A model generated the notes under the pieces. It made no database searches. It saw only the letters and a list, made by a program, of their open reading frames with translations, and was not told the origin of the DNA. Below are positions 12,693 to 23,489 of a stretch of 64,000 bases of DNA, piece by piece. Every line of letters starts with the position of its first letter. Positions within the stretch are counted from its first letter, which is position 1. Source of the stretch: Cladorhizidae sp. MBARI D1340-BT2 (Eukaryota; Porifera; Demospongiae; Poecilosclerida; Cladorhizidae); the NCBI GenBank assembly GCA_028752905.1, contig JAQNBH010000010.1:26268242-26332241 (forward strand), given 5' to 3'. The position numbers were made by a program, and so were the translations under genes.

Positions 12693-13286
12693 AATCCACT
12701 TTTTAAAATGGCACCCCTACTCCCACCTATCTCAGTTGAAATCCACATTGGCAGCTTTAGCCGCCTGAACATGCTTTCAGCCGCTATAAGCTCCAAAATG
12801 GCCCACAGAGCACCTTAAAATTCTTCACAAGCAAAGAGTCAGGCCTAAAATTGTATAAAGTGAGAAGAAACCCTTTAAACTTGAGGATCAATCATGTACC
12901 TTCTAGAGAGGCAGACATAAATTGTATGAGGGTTGTTGAGGTGAATGGAACAGAGGTTGTTTATATTGTTACTATGGACTTGGATTAAAATTTAATAATA
13001 AATAAAATACTTGAACAGCTCCTCCTACTCCTACTCATTCGTGCATTAGTAGAACCAGGAAAAGTTGAACCAATTTTGGCTTGTGATAATAAGTGCATTT
13101 TAGAAAGGTTGAAGCCAAACACCAACATCCCAATAAACACATGTACTTCAAAGTTAGTATATACGCTGTGTTGAGTCAGAGAATGATAGTTTCGAGGTGG
13201 ATAAAGGATCTTGAAATGGGGATTACAAATCGCAAAGTGCGAGCCAGACCCTTTTTACCAAACTGAGGTCACTGCAGGATGCAAGC
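12693..13286. other. No gene recognised
   Basis: Unique-looking sequence without recognisable coding or repeat structure between the small fold-back element and the 21-bp array. Confidence 0.55.
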
Positions 13287-13700
13287 TGGATCGCATGCCA
13301 TTTGAATTGGACCACGTGCTGTTTGAATCGGACCACGTGCCATTTGAATTGGACCACGTGCCGTTTGAATTGGACCACGTGCCGTTTGAATCGGACCACG
13401 TGCCGTTTGAATCGGACCACGTGCCGTTTGAATCGGATCACATGCCATTTGAATCGGATCACATGCCGTTTGAATCGGATCACATGCCATTTGAATCGGA
13501 TCACATGCAGTTTGAATCGGATCACATGCCATTTGAATCGGATCACATGCAGTTTGAATCGGACCACATGCAGTTTGAATCGGACCACACGCAGTTTGAA
13601 TCGGACCACATGCAGTTTGAATCGGACCACATGCAGTTTGAATCGGACCACATGCAGTTTGAATCAGACCACATGCAGTTTGAATTGGACCACATGTTTC
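13287..13700. repeat. 21-bp minisatellite with E-box-like cores
   Basis: About 19-20 tandem units of the form CCACGTGCCGTTTGAATCGGA. Six consecutive early units (about 13311-13430) carry CACGTG; most later units carry CACATG and one CACACG. The period is a multiple of three, so 87-187 residue frames are open on both strands with a 7-residue repeat (for example FESDHMP). These are treated as spurious. Confidence 0.95.
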
Positions 13701-14253
13701 TTCGTGTTAAGCAATGTTTCTTCCTGTTAAGCAATGTTTCTTCCTGCTCAAAAGTCTGTTTGTTCCGTTGCTAGTGAATAGAAACACATAAATGTGATGT
13801 CTACATAATGATCTGTAACAGTTGCCATTCATTCTAGCTATTCAAATATATACACACACACACTGACATGTCCCTGGAAGAAATTGATGACGTCCGTGCA
13901 TGGGCATTGGTTGATAAATGGCTGCTTGGTGTCAAGTAACTGTTACCTTGCCAACAGATGTTATCAGCACCTTGCTGTAAGAACCAGCTTTTACTCTACC
14001 AACACCATGCACATCATATCTTGTGCAAGTCTGTTGGTTGATAGTTATGGAAAGACCACTGACTCCAGGGCACGACAAGACATAGTTGCAACTCATGCTG
14101 AACAAGTGAAGATTGCAAGATGAAGTACAGTATGTTCCGGTTGTTTAGAGCACAACCAAATGTGAAGTGTCTTTCTCACTGTCGTTTCAAACCGCCGTGT
14201 AACAGCGGGAGAAGGTAATGGAGTGGAGGGAGGAAGAGGGGAAGGATGGATTA
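13701..14253. other. No gene recognised
   Basis: A 79-residue plus-strand frame at 13884-14123 has no recognisable motif. Otherwise nothing is seen before the tandem duplication. Confidence 0.5.
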
Positions 14254-15184
14254 AGAAGATGAAGAGAGAGAGATTGAAATAAGAAATGAGAAGGAGGCCA
14301 GAAAGGAATGTCTCTTGCTGTGAAGCAGTGGTTGAAAAAGTATCTGTTCTATGTGCAGCGGCTTCACTGTCCAGGCAACATCATTTACAAAACATCGAGG
14401 TAACAATTTTACTAGTACGACTGACTACGCCTATCAGGTGATTTTCTTCTGATGGGGAGGGGGGAGAGGATGCTTGATTTGCCAGAAATTACTTTCTTGG
14501 CCTCCCAGTCTTACAGAGGCAAACCTTATTAAAAAAAATTATAAAAAGTGGAAGGACCAGAAATAAGTGATGCCCCCCAGAGAAATCTTGGAGATTTACA
14601 AGACAAAGAAATTTTATTTTTTTATTTTTTATATATATTATTGCTAGTCAGGTCTAGGGGGAAAGGAAGGGGGAGGGTGGTTACCCAACTTCCCCCCCCC
14701 CCCCCCCCCCCCCTTAGAAGATGAAGAGAGAGAGATTGAAATAAGAAATGAGAAGGAGGCCAGAAAGGAATGTCTCTTGCTGTGAAGCAGTGGTTGAAAA
14801 AGTATCTGTTCTATGTGCAGCGGCTTCACTGTCCAGGCAACATCATTTACAAAACATCGAGGTAACAATTTTACTAGTACGACTGACTACGCCTATCAGG
14901 TGATTTTCTTCTGATGGGGAGGGGGGAGAGGATGCTTGATTTGCCAGAAATTACTTTCTTGGCCTCCCAGTCTTACAGAGGTAAACCTTATTTAAAAAAA
15001 TTATAAAAAGTGGAAGGACCAGAAATAAGTGATGCCCCCTTCAGAGAAATCTTGGAGATTTACAAGACAAAGAAATTTTTATTTTTTATTTTTTATATAT
15101 ATTATTGCTAGTCAGGTCTAGGGGGAAAGGAAGGGGGAGGGTGGCTACCCAACTTCCCCCCCCCCCCCCCCCCCCCCCCCCCCC
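14254..15184. repeat. Tandem duplication of a ~462-bp segment ending in poly-C
   Basis: The segment starting agaagatgaagagagagaga occurs at 14254 and again at about 14716. Both copies end in the same CAGGTCTAGGGGG block and a poly-C run (14692-14713 and 15156-15184). Differences are few, chiefly single bases and poly-C length, so the duplication is recent. Confidence 0.93.
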
Positions 15185-15204
15185 TTATGCCTCACTGTTG
15201 ACCA

Positions 15205-15423
15205 TTACAAAATCTTTCTTGGTTTCCTGACAAGCTTTTCGCTGCTCATTTGCAGGACACTTTCTCCCTTTAATCTCTTAGCAGCTGTTACTTTGCAAAC
15301 AAATTCTTCCTCCATCGCCAGTGAAGCTCCAAAACACTTGTAATAGCTCAACCAAGCAATTACACCAGACTCGAGGAGGATCATAACAGCATGCCACGTC
15401 TCAACGATTGTTGTCGTCTTTGG
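15205..15423 (-). CDS. Unrecognised 72-codon open stretch, possible exon
   Basis: On the minus strand the frame is open from just after a TAA at 15426-15424 to a TAA at 15207-15205. The first ATG leaves 59 codons beginning MILLESGVIAWLSYYK, and the end is basic (KLVRKPRKIL). It has a hydrophobic-aromatic first half and a charged second half. I do not recognise the family. It lies downstream of the dUTPase exons on the same strand but lacks the dUTPase motif 5, so it is not evidently its last exon. It could be a terminal exon of another gene or a transposon remnant. Confidence 0.25.
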   Translation of the reverse strand, partial: PKTTTIVETWHAVMILLESGVIAWLSYYKCFGASLAMEEEFVCKVTAAKRLKGESVLQMSSEKLVRKPRKIL

Positions 15424-15829
15424 TTAAATTGAGCGCTTTCATCTTGTCCAAATATTTTAATAAATATAGTTCAAGCTCCTTCACTATCTGGCTCAGTAGT
15501 CTCTCCTTTCCCTGGCTCGAAAGGCTAGATCCTTCTTTGTCGGACTTACAAGTCTCTCCTTTCACTGGCTGACAAGACTAGTACCTTCTTTGTCTGGTTC
15601 ACAAGGCTCTCCTTTACCAAGTTGACAAGACCTATAAAAAATGATGCGTTTAATTTGGTGTAGAAGAACCCAACGGTAGACATGAGTTAGCAAAGTTGAT
15701 TAGGAAGAGCATATTCACAGTTAACTGTTGCTCTTCTTGCAGATGGGGCTAAGCAATCGGCATAACAACAAACAGATGCTCACATAGATACACACTAACA
15801 ACCAACACTCGTGACGTATACACACGTAC

Positions 15830-15975
15830 ATCCATCTCTTCCACTGGAGGTGTCGATATTCTCTCCAGGACAAGTTGAGCAATGCGGTCGCCCCTCGCCA
15901 CCTGGTAGTCTTTACGCGACAGATTGAATAAGACCACACCCACATTTCCCCGGTAATCTCTGTCAATTACACCAG
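15830..15975 (-). CDS. DUT: dUTP diphosphatase exon 3 (motifs 3 and 4)
   Basis: Starts after a strong acceptor (ttctttcttttttcag) and ends at a GTACGT donor. It begins [18 protein letters not shown], dUTPase motif 3 with the catalytic Asp and the uracil-pocket Tyr, and continues to [13 protein letters not shown], motif 4. It is 146 nt and, with the base left over from exon 2, ends in phase 0 after PVEEMD. The next exon should carry the Gly-rich motif 5, which closes the active site of the neighbouring subunit in the trimer. I searched the minus strand down to about 11.1 kb and did not find it. Confidence 0.93.
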
Positions 15976-16134
15976 CTGAAAAAAGAAAGAAGTGAAATAT
16001 AATAATATATATATTTTTTAATAGATTTTGTAATGTCCGAAGATCCAAAAGGTTGTAAACTATGTAATAGTATATATCACCTGCCAGCACCTGCAAACCT
16101 AATCCAAACTTAACCTACTCAACTCCCTCAACTG

Positions 16135-16560
16135 AGTGTGATGTTCTAGTGAGTGTCTCCATGGAGCTATTGTTCAACCTACTTCAACCCAGTGTGGTGT
16201 TGGTCCAGTGTGTGTCCCCATAAAGCTATTGTCAACCTACTTCAACCCAGTGTTATGTTGGTCCAGTGTGTGTCCCCATAGAGCTATTGTCAACCTACTT
16301 CAACCTAGTGTGATGTTGGTCCAATGCACGTCCTCTTAAAGATATTGTCAACCTGCCTCAACCTAGTCTGTGTTGGTCCAGTGTGTGTCCCCATAGAGCT
16401 ATTGTCAACCTACTTCAACCTGCCTCAACCCAGTGTGGTGTTGGTCCAGTGTGTGTCCCATAGAGCTATTGTCAACCTACTTCAACCTGCCCCAACCCAG
16501 CGTGGTGTTGGTCCAGTGTGTGTCCCCATAGAGCTATTGTCAATCTACTTCAAGGGTGTG
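16135..16560. repeat. ~58-bp minisatellite in dUTPase intron 2 region
   Basis: About seven imperfect units containing GTTGGTCCAGTGTGTGTCCC and AGCTATTGTCAACCTACTTC. Some units carry an extra CAACCTGCC block. Lies between dUTPase exons 3 and 2. Confidence 0.93.
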
Positions 16561-16619
16561 GAATCGATCCTGGCATATAATTTTCACCCCTTCACTAGAG
16601 CACCATATAGCATACTTAC

Positions 16620-16664
16620 CTCCAACATCTATGTGATGCTTCCAAGCTAAACTGGATCTTGGAG
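16620..16664 (-). CDS. DUT: dUTP diphosphatase exon 2 (motif 2)
   Basis: A 45-nt exon between a pyrimidine-rich acceptor (ctctctctccag) and a GTAAGT donor. With flanking bases it encodes APRSSLAWKHHIDVG, the phosphate-binding motif 2. The phase (1 in, 1 out) joins both neighbouring exons perfectly. The usual PRSGLA reads PRSSLA here, a conservative change also seen in other dUTPases. Confidence 0.93.
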
Positions 16665-16779
16665 CTGGAGAGAGAGTATAAATAATAATATTAATAATAA
16701 CTAGGCAATTTTCAAACATGGAGTGTGGAGTGCAGGACATGGTTATGTTTGGGTGGAAGTCATTACCGCTCCATATGAT

Positions 16780-17035
16780 GAAATAACCCCCACCCTCCCC
16801 AGAGGCAAAGAGGATTATTGCTCCATATCATGAAAGTACATACACCCCCTCACTTCCCCCCCCCCCCCCCCCTCCCATCTCCCCGAGGCAAAGAGGATTT
16901 TTGCTCCTCATGATGAAAGTACATACACCCCCTCACCCCCCCTCCCACAGGCAAGGAGGATTTTTGCTCCACATGATGAAAGTACATACACCCCCTCACC
17001 CCCCCTCCACGAGGCAAAGAGGATTTTCATTGCCT
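16780..17035. repeat. ~70-bp C-rich repeat, four units
   Basis: Units share CATGATGAAAGTACATACAC, a CCCCCTC-rich block and GAGGCAAAGAGGATTTTTGC, with a poly-C run at 16855-16872. Confidence 0.9.
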
Positions 17036-17436
17036 AGTTCTCCTCCGTTCCTACAGCACCTTCGCTCTTTCTTGCTCCCAATTTCATCTTTTTTTTTGCA
17101 TCGCTTGGTTCCATGGTCACGCCAAACCGTCTCTCTTAGCAGTGCAATGAAGTGCATGTGCAGAATTATCATTCACACGTATAATGCTTGCCACATTAAC
17201 TTACCAAAAAATCATAACTGTCATACCAATCAATTTTCAAAAGAATTTATACCAAAATGCCCGCAAAAATGTGCTCTTTCCGGAAATGACTTGGCAAAAT
17301 GAACAAAGGGAAAAAAAGTTTTCTATTATGCTTCTTGGCACACGTGCCAGTTGCGAGGTCAGATATTAGTTTGCATAACGGCTCCGTTTGTATGTAAGCC
17401 TTTCTTTTAGCCGAGTCCCTTCATCTACTAGCTGCA

Positions 17437-17790
17437 ATGGGTGACTATCCTACAACCAGTGATGGTGGGAAGAGAAGTGGAAAGGTTCCACTGAAGCTGA
17501 ACGTGGAGAAAAGCGAAATTGTTCGAAGCAGCTGCAACAGCAAGACAGGGATGACACCAGGGATGAAATTCTCCAAATACAGCAATCTACAGTAGCAGGA
17601 GAGTCTTCAACGGTAGAGCTGAAGTCCTTACGCAAGCCAAGCAACTTAAGTACAAATCTTATCGTAGGTTTTTTCCTTCTTTCCTTTTTAAAGACTGCAT
17701 TCGATGTTCGTCTCCTTTGCACTGTCTATGCAATAACTTCAGCAATTTTCTTGTTATTTTCTTTTCTCTTACAAAATTTTTGTATCTGGT
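17437..17790 (+). CDS. Unrecognised frame-disrupted candidate coding block
   Basis: The ATG at 17437 (MGDYPTTSDGGKRSGK) opens 52 codons ending in TAG at 17593. Overlapping in another frame, about 17461-17790 is open without an ATG. It has a Gln/Asp-rich stretch (QQQDRDDTRDEILQIQQ) and then two hydrophobic stretches (IVGFFLLSFLK and AITSAIFLLFSFLL). A single frame shift near 17490 would join start and long frame, so this may be a small membrane-protein gene with an unseen splice, a pseudogene, or chance. No family recognised. It lies in dUTPase intron 1 on the opposite strand. Confidence 0.2.
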
Positions 17791-18054
17791 AATCTGTAAT
17801 ATTTTTTTTAGTGCTTTTGTGCTTAATTTAATGGGGTTAAACTTTATTATACTGAATTGTAATAGTTAAAGATTTCACACTCGTGACCATAAAACGCCAT
17901 TTTTATATGACGCTATGGAAACCAAATCTGTCCTAACATTGGGGACAACTATAAGAACTAAGAACAGACTGTAAGGAAACAGAATTGCAGTAATAATGTT
18001 CGCAGCAAGAGAAGTCTGAATTGGAAAGGTAAGGGAGGAACTGTACAAAACAGG

Positions 18055-18660
18055 AAATTCAATTTTTGTTGACTTTAGAGCTCCATAGATTCTGCACACA
18101 TCACTCTATGAACTTGATGCTAACTCAAAAGACAGGTCTCTCTATGTGCTCTCTTTTGATACTAAAAATGTTGCTTAGTTAATAACAAAGTTACTGCAGC
18201 CAAAGTGAGCTACCTCAAAATCAGAGTGCCAACAGTTGTGACTCCTGATTGGAAGGTGCTAGACTAGTGCCTGTGGTAAGGGAAGCCACAATGAGTTTTT
18301 TCCCCATTAGGCGCTAAAATGTGGTCAAGCTTTTGCATGTCTAGGACTGAATTCTTTGCCCAGCATGACCACTTACTCACATTTTTGCGCTTAATCAAGA
18401 AAAAAATGCACTCTTCATGGCTTCCTCTTGGCACAGAAACTAATTTCAGCTGTCCAATCTGAACATACATTCACTGTAGCAAAATTAGGCACTCTGGTTT
18501 TGGGGTACCCCACTTTAGCTACATTAACGTTATATCTATCCAGCATTTTTAAATACCAAAAGAGAGCACACAGAGAGACCTATCTTTTGAATATATATCA
18601 AGGTTCATAAAGGGAAGTTTACAGAATCCATGGAGCTCTAAAGTTGACACATCAAGTGTT
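18055..18660. mobile_element. Fold-back element, family A, copy 1
   Basis: The left arm GACTTTAGAGCTCCATAGAT and right arm CCATGGAGCTCTAAAGTTGA are inverted. Internally both arms carry GACAGGTCTCTCT and TGTGCTCTCTTTTGATA or their complements. It is shorter and more diverged than the copies at 43.4 and 48.9 kb. It lies in dUTPase intron 1. Confidence 0.75.
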
Positions 18661-18884
18661 TTTTTTAGTGCCTTCTATTTTATGGGATAGTCCTTCTATG
18701 GCAGGCACCACATCTGAAGGCTGTCTATAGCTATGTACGTGTTTGTGAGGGGGAAAGTTTTCCACGAAGAGCAGTGTTTCGTTTCACTCAATGATAATTA
18801 AGAAAGTAACACACACCCTCCCCCAATTTTAATTTACAAATAAAATAGTGACATCACTGAAGTGGTAAGTGGTGATAACCATCA

Positions 18885-19215
18885 CTGAAGTAGTAAGTGG
18901 GTTGACCCAGCCAGGTATATCCCATGACACGGAGCTATGACCCAGCCAAGTATATATCTTATAGGAGCACACAGAGCTATGACTATATCTTATAGGAGCA
19001 CACAGAGCTATGACCCAGCCAAGTATATCTTATAGGAGCACACAGAGCTATGACCCAGCCAAGTATATCTTATAGGAGCACACAGAGCTATGACCCAGCC
19101 AGGTATATCTTATGTGAGCACACAGAGCTATGACCCAGCCAGGTATATCTTATGTGAGCACACAGAGCTATGACCCAGCCTGGTATAGCTTACAGGAGTA
19201 CACAGAGCTACCACA
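18885..19215. repeat. ~40-bp minisatellite
   Basis: About seven to eight units of GACCCAGCCAAGTATATCTT plus ATAGGAGCACACAGAGCTAT, with GTGAG variants in later units. Confidence 0.95.
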
Positions 19216-20193
19216 GCATTAGTCTCATCTAGCTGTTACTTTACCTCTTCTACACATCCAAGTGAGAGAGGGAAAAGACTTTTGCACATGCATACACAAG
19301 GATTGGGATGTATTCAGGGGAAAAAACACTCGATATTACTGTGCCAGACTCTTCAGCTCCCCCATTCAATAAGGAGGAAAGCATCAGCTACGTGAGACTA
19401 CTTCAGTGTGAGAGGTGGGCAGGTTGTCAGAGGAGCGGGGAAGAAATAATGTCGATAGTCTCTGTTATGTTTAGTTTTATATTCTTTGTGTTCACAGGCT
19501 GCAGGACCTACACTGGACTCGACATAACATTGCTACATGTCAAAGAGCTATGAATCAGTGCAGCACATGCAATGATAATATAATTAACATACACATTGTA
19601 CTGAAGCCTGGATGCTCCAAATATTGTGGACACACGTTTCTTGAAATATCTCGTGAATGTGTTACTGTTTACAATGAGGATTTAGGAAATGGTTTCATTA
19701 ACCCAGAGAGCAAAAAAGGGGGGGGGGACAGGTGTAGGTAGGTGTAGGTGAGTAGTGAGAGGCTAAGCTGCAGGCACTTGTTGGCACTGCACCATCTTCT
19801 GCATGAAACACGCAGACGTATAGCGTGCAGTTCCACCTAGGGGCAGGTCTATCAAGGAACGTTCAACCAGTGATATATTATCTCCCTATTTGGGGGGGGA
19901 AGTTGGTAGTAGGTCATATCTATCTCTGTGTCAAGAAGTACACACACTTCAGAGTGCCGATGAAAGTCTTTCTCTGATCTAGAACAAATCCTCGGCTATG
20001 CCCATCATGCCTTCTAGAAGAGCTCAGATCGGTCTCCATCCTTAACGTGAAGTTCTGTCTAGTCAATGTCTTGCATGTCTCCAAGTCGTTATCCCGATGC
20101 ATGACAGCTTGGTGGGGTTGAGGGGGCTGTGACCCAAGGACGGACCAACTTCTTGTTGCTCATTTGTTGGTATGGATGAGCACGCTCCTACTT
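19216..20193. other. No gene recognised
   Basis: Contains frames up to 81 residues (19308-19553) with no recognisable motif and a poly-G run near 19720. Part of dUTPase intron 1. Confidence 0.55.
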
Positions 20194-20636
20194 CTAAAAG
20201 CTGGTTCACAATTTGCTGCTAGGCCTTTGCCTTGAGTCACATCACTTAAAGCTGTTCATAATGACGGAGTCGCCGCTTGAGCAAACTTGAACTTTCACCC
20301 AACCGGAATCCCGCCCATTAATTAACAGAAGCCAGTGCTCAACTCATTTGTGCATCCCATATACTAGGGAAAGTTTTCATTGCTTTGACAAACATTTCGT
20401 CGTCCGTTCAGATTTGAAATCACCAGCTTTTACTGAAAAATCAAAATAGAGCACCCAAGAATGACGAAAAACTCAAATAAACGCACACCAGAACGATGTA
20501 ATCGTAGGTCGCAACACCGCTCAAATAGAACTCGATTATATTCCAGCAGTGAGACTCGATTTTGTGTTCACAATATTTTTAAAAAATGACGCGTCACATC
20601 GCTTGAGTGTTTTGCATATTGTGAATCGGCCTTTAG
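20194..20636. mobile_element. Fold-back MITE, family B (TTCACAAT ends), long copy
   Basis: The left end CTAAAAGCTGGTTCACAATT and the complement of the right end CTAAAGGCCGATTCACAATA match closely and extend inwards imperfectly. The 443-bp element has a CpG-richer interior than its surroundings. The same end occurs on the short element at 53923. Confidence 0.7.
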
Positions 20637-20908
20637 AGGTTATCGGCTGTGTGGATCTCGAGCTCGCCGCCATGGCCACGAGACTTTTCAAACCCAAACA
20701 GAAACTTCACTTTTAAGTCTGGCACCAGGAAAAGGTTGTGCCGAGCATGGTTGTTCGTTGACCACACTCATTTCTTCACCACGTCACAGATAAGCTGTCG
20801 TTCTTGACACATTTGTAATCAGTGGTAGAGGAAAAGGAGATCATGCAATCCCCCGAGTGTGCTGATCATTAATCTTGGAACGGTGAGGTGGCCTTGAGAC
20901 GGCACTTA

Positions 20909-21253
20909 CTTAAGCCGATGACTATGTTTGTGACATAGAACGGCACACACCATTTCTTGGCCATCTTCCAACTCCAGCATCTTGGAAAGTCTCCCAGCCA
21001 CTTTTGAATCAATGTCAGTCCTTGTATACTTTCTAGAGCTGCTACAGCATCCATCATCTTGAGTATCCAAACTACTGACTAGCTGCAAATCTTCTTCACC
21101 AACCACATCCAACGAATCTTCACCAACCACATTCAGCAAATCTTCACTAACCACATCCAGCAAATCTTCACCAACCACATTCAGCAAACCTTCTTCATTA
21201 ACCACATCCAGCAAACCTTCTTCACCAACCATACCCACAACGTATTGCATCAT
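20909..21253 (-). CDS. Unrecognised open frame with 24-bp repeats and a splice donor
   Basis: A 115-residue minus-strand frame. Its first half is an 8-residue repeat (variants of EDLLNVVG) made by a 24-bp tandem repeat; its second half is non-repetitive and ends MVCAVLCHKHSHRLK exactly where a GTAAGT donor follows. No domain recognised and no upstream acceptor identified. It sits in dUTPase intron 1 on the same strand, so it is either a nested gene or isoform exon, or a chance frame kept open by the period of the repeat. Confidence 0.25.
21080..21240. repeat. 24-bp minisatellite
   Basis: About six units of CAAATCTTCACCAACCACAT plus CCAG or TCAG, with CTTCTT insertions in two units. Confidence 0.93.
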
Positions 21254-21259
21254 TACATT

Positions 21260-22028
21260 GCAGCATAGAAAAAAGTATCAAATTTGACAAAAAGTGAAAC
21301 CTGCCAATGTTATTATACTTGACTTGTTATTAAAACCATAGCACTCACAATGCTTACAATTTAGGAGATAATGCACCTCTCCTCTTAAAGGAGAGAACTA
21401 CGGCCACAATTGGCAGGGTCAGACAGAGGTCATAGACTCTTTTCAGCAACTATTTTTCAAGTTTTAACTAGCATACAGACAGTGTGCAAAAAGTCCATTA
21501 AATACACTACAGATCCTATATAGACACGGGAGTACTTTAATTTTAAAGTTGAAGTACTTCATTCCAACCACCTAATAAAAAAAAACACACACACACACAC
21601 TCAACCCCCCCTCCCCCTCCCTCCCCATCCACTTCTACAACTCTCTCACAAGGCTTGATTGCTCTTTGTGGGGTAGAGGGCAGCAATAAATATGGTGAAG
21701 ATAGCCAGGTTTTCACGAGTCTGTTGCCAAGATTTGCAGTGGAATTCCCAGGGTTTTGTCTGGGGTAGGAGAGACAGGATGTTATTCTGCTCCGCCTCCC
21801 GCCCCCCTAGCCCCCAAAGGACATGTTCCCCCTCTCCCTAAAACAAAATATCCAGATAAAAAAATCCTGAATCCCCTAAATACACGATTCTTTAAATTAA
21901 CGCTGGTAGCTAGCGGGTAGCATTGTCAGCTAACACATTCTGCATTAGGCTGCACACGAAAACTTTCCTCTTTTTCACCAAATAAAACTTCTCTTCCAAA
22001 ACATTAACATGTGTGCATGGCTTGATAG
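21260..22028. other. No gene recognised
   Basis: Intron sequence with a short CA run (about 21583-21600) and C-rich patches. No coding or mobile-element structure seen. Confidence 0.5.
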
Positions 22029-22029
22029 A

Positions 22030-22125
22030 CAATTCCTGATCAAGGTTAGAGCATACGTCAAGAGAATACAATTTGAAGTTGATTATTGAGTGTAATGTTG
22101 TTATGTCAACTGACAGTTCATTGAG
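22030..22125 (+). repeat. Degenerate Penelope tail motif (copy 3)
   Basis: TTCCTGATCAAGGTTAGAGC followed by GTCAAGAGAATACAATTTGA and GTTGATTATTGAG. The GAAA of the hammerhead-like core is lost. Confidence 0.7.
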
Positions 22126-22216
22126 AGTATTATTACCATTATTCTCACTTGAGTGTAAAAGCACATCCTTGGGAGAGGGGGGTGTTAATGGGGGAACAAT
22201 ATGAAAACCGTGGCTT

Positions 22217-22885
22217 ACCATTTAAGGGGGGGACAATGGCATTTAAAAAAAAAAAATTAAAACTTTAAAACTTATGGTTACCACTTTAGAGCTCCGTAGA
22301 TTCTGCAAACTTCATGGTATGGACTTGATATATAGCTCAAAAGATAGGTCTCTCTGTGTGCTCTCTTTTGATACTAAAATATTTTTCATAGGTATAACTA
22401 TATGCAAGTTATTAGACCTAAAGTGGAGGGACCTCAAAACCTGAATGCCTGAAATCTCCACATAAATATCTCCAGATTGCAAAGTGCTAAAGATTTGAAA
22501 TTAGCACCAGTGGCTAGAGGAAGCTCTACTCTATTCAATGAGTGTTTTCATTAGGCTCTAAAACGTAAGTATGTGGTCAGTGCGTGGGTGGAAAATGAGT
22601 TTTAATGGATTGTTAACGAAATTCATTTTCCACCATGCGCTTGACCACGTACTTACATTTTAACGCCTAATGAAAACACTCATTGCACAGAGTAGGGCTT
22701 CCTCTAGCCACTGGTACTAATTTCAAATCTTTAGCACTTTGCAATCTGGAGATATTTATGCGGAGATTTCAGGCATTCAGGTTTTTGAGGTTCCCTCCAC
22801 TTGTAGCTCCCGTAACTTGGCTATAGTTATATTTATGAAAAATATTTTAGTGTCAACAGAGAGACCTATCTTTTGAGCTGCTGGT
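22217..22885. mobile_element. Fold-back element, family A, copy 2 (right end truncated)
   Basis: Begins TTAAGGGGGGGACAATGGCA, then GCTCCGTAGATTCTGCAAAC, AAGATAGGTCTCTCTGTGTG, a central palindrome of GGTGGAAAATGAG/CATTTTCCACC around 22600, and the complementary arm to about 22885 (GAGAGACCTATCTTTTGAGC). The outer right terminus is missing. Confidence 0.85.
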
Positions 22886-23105
22886 GGGATGCCATATTCC
22901 CTGTTTGAGTGTTGCATGGGATGCCAAATGCCTTGGGATATTTTACACAGGAATGCCAAATATGCTGACTCAGGGACTGTCATAAAATGAGGATATACCA
23001 AAATTCCCGGGGAACTGGACCAGTCTAAATGTGGTCCGGATTGCAGGATGAGTGGATGGGACCTTGGATAGCTTCTGCTTCTTACATACACACACTATTC
23101 CTCAC

Positions 23106-23352
23106 CTATACGCCCATAGCATCCTTCAGGTATGGCCACGGCTATGTCGGTCTTCACAAGCGCCTTCTCCCCGCCTCCAATGCAGACATCATAAGCACTG
23201 TACAAGTCATAGCCAGCTGCCTGGCTGCTACCCCGGGTAGGCAATGTAGCAAACTGAGAGAGTTTCTTTACAAACAAGCTGGTAGCCGCTTTACTTTCAA
23301 GTTCCAGTTTGGCCTTTTTGGGCGAGAACCCTAGCAAGGATGTAAAAGACAT
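23106..23352 (-). CDS. DUT: dUTP diphosphatase exon 1 (N-terminus and motif 1)
   Basis: dUTPase hydrolyses dUTP to dUMP and pyrophosphate, keeping uracil out of DNA and supplying dUMP for dTMP synthesis; the animal enzyme is a homotrimer in nucleus and mitochondria. The ATG at 23352 ([17 protein letters not shown]) is the first Met in frame; the frame is open further up to a TAA but without ATG. Motif 1 ([10 protein letters not shown]) is followed by the beta-strand region [13 protein letters not shown], ending at a GTGAG donor. The three exons give 146 codons, the usual core length without motif 5. Intron 1 is 6.4 kb, intron 2 0.64 kb. A TATA-like ATATTTATATTTATGG lies about 90 bp upstream. 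Confidence 0.93.
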
Positions 23353-23489
23353 TGTCAGCTCCTCTTCTACGTCGCGAGATTTACGCGCCAAAAATAATGT
23401 ACTATTTTACTGCAATGGGGTGCGACGGAGGGACCATAAATATAAATATAGTGAGTTCAGCTGACTGTCCATGGGCGCCAACCACTCAC

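Noticed and set aside
14180..14205. Minus-strand ACACGGCGGTTTGAAACG as a possible dUTPase motif 5
   Set aside because: The Gly-rich order (GGFGSTG) is not produced in any frame; the in-frame reading gives TRRFET.
20672..20716. Short reading frame with an ideal GCCGCCATGG start context
   Set aside because: Only 14 codons before a stop and no donor at its end; the start context alone is not enough.
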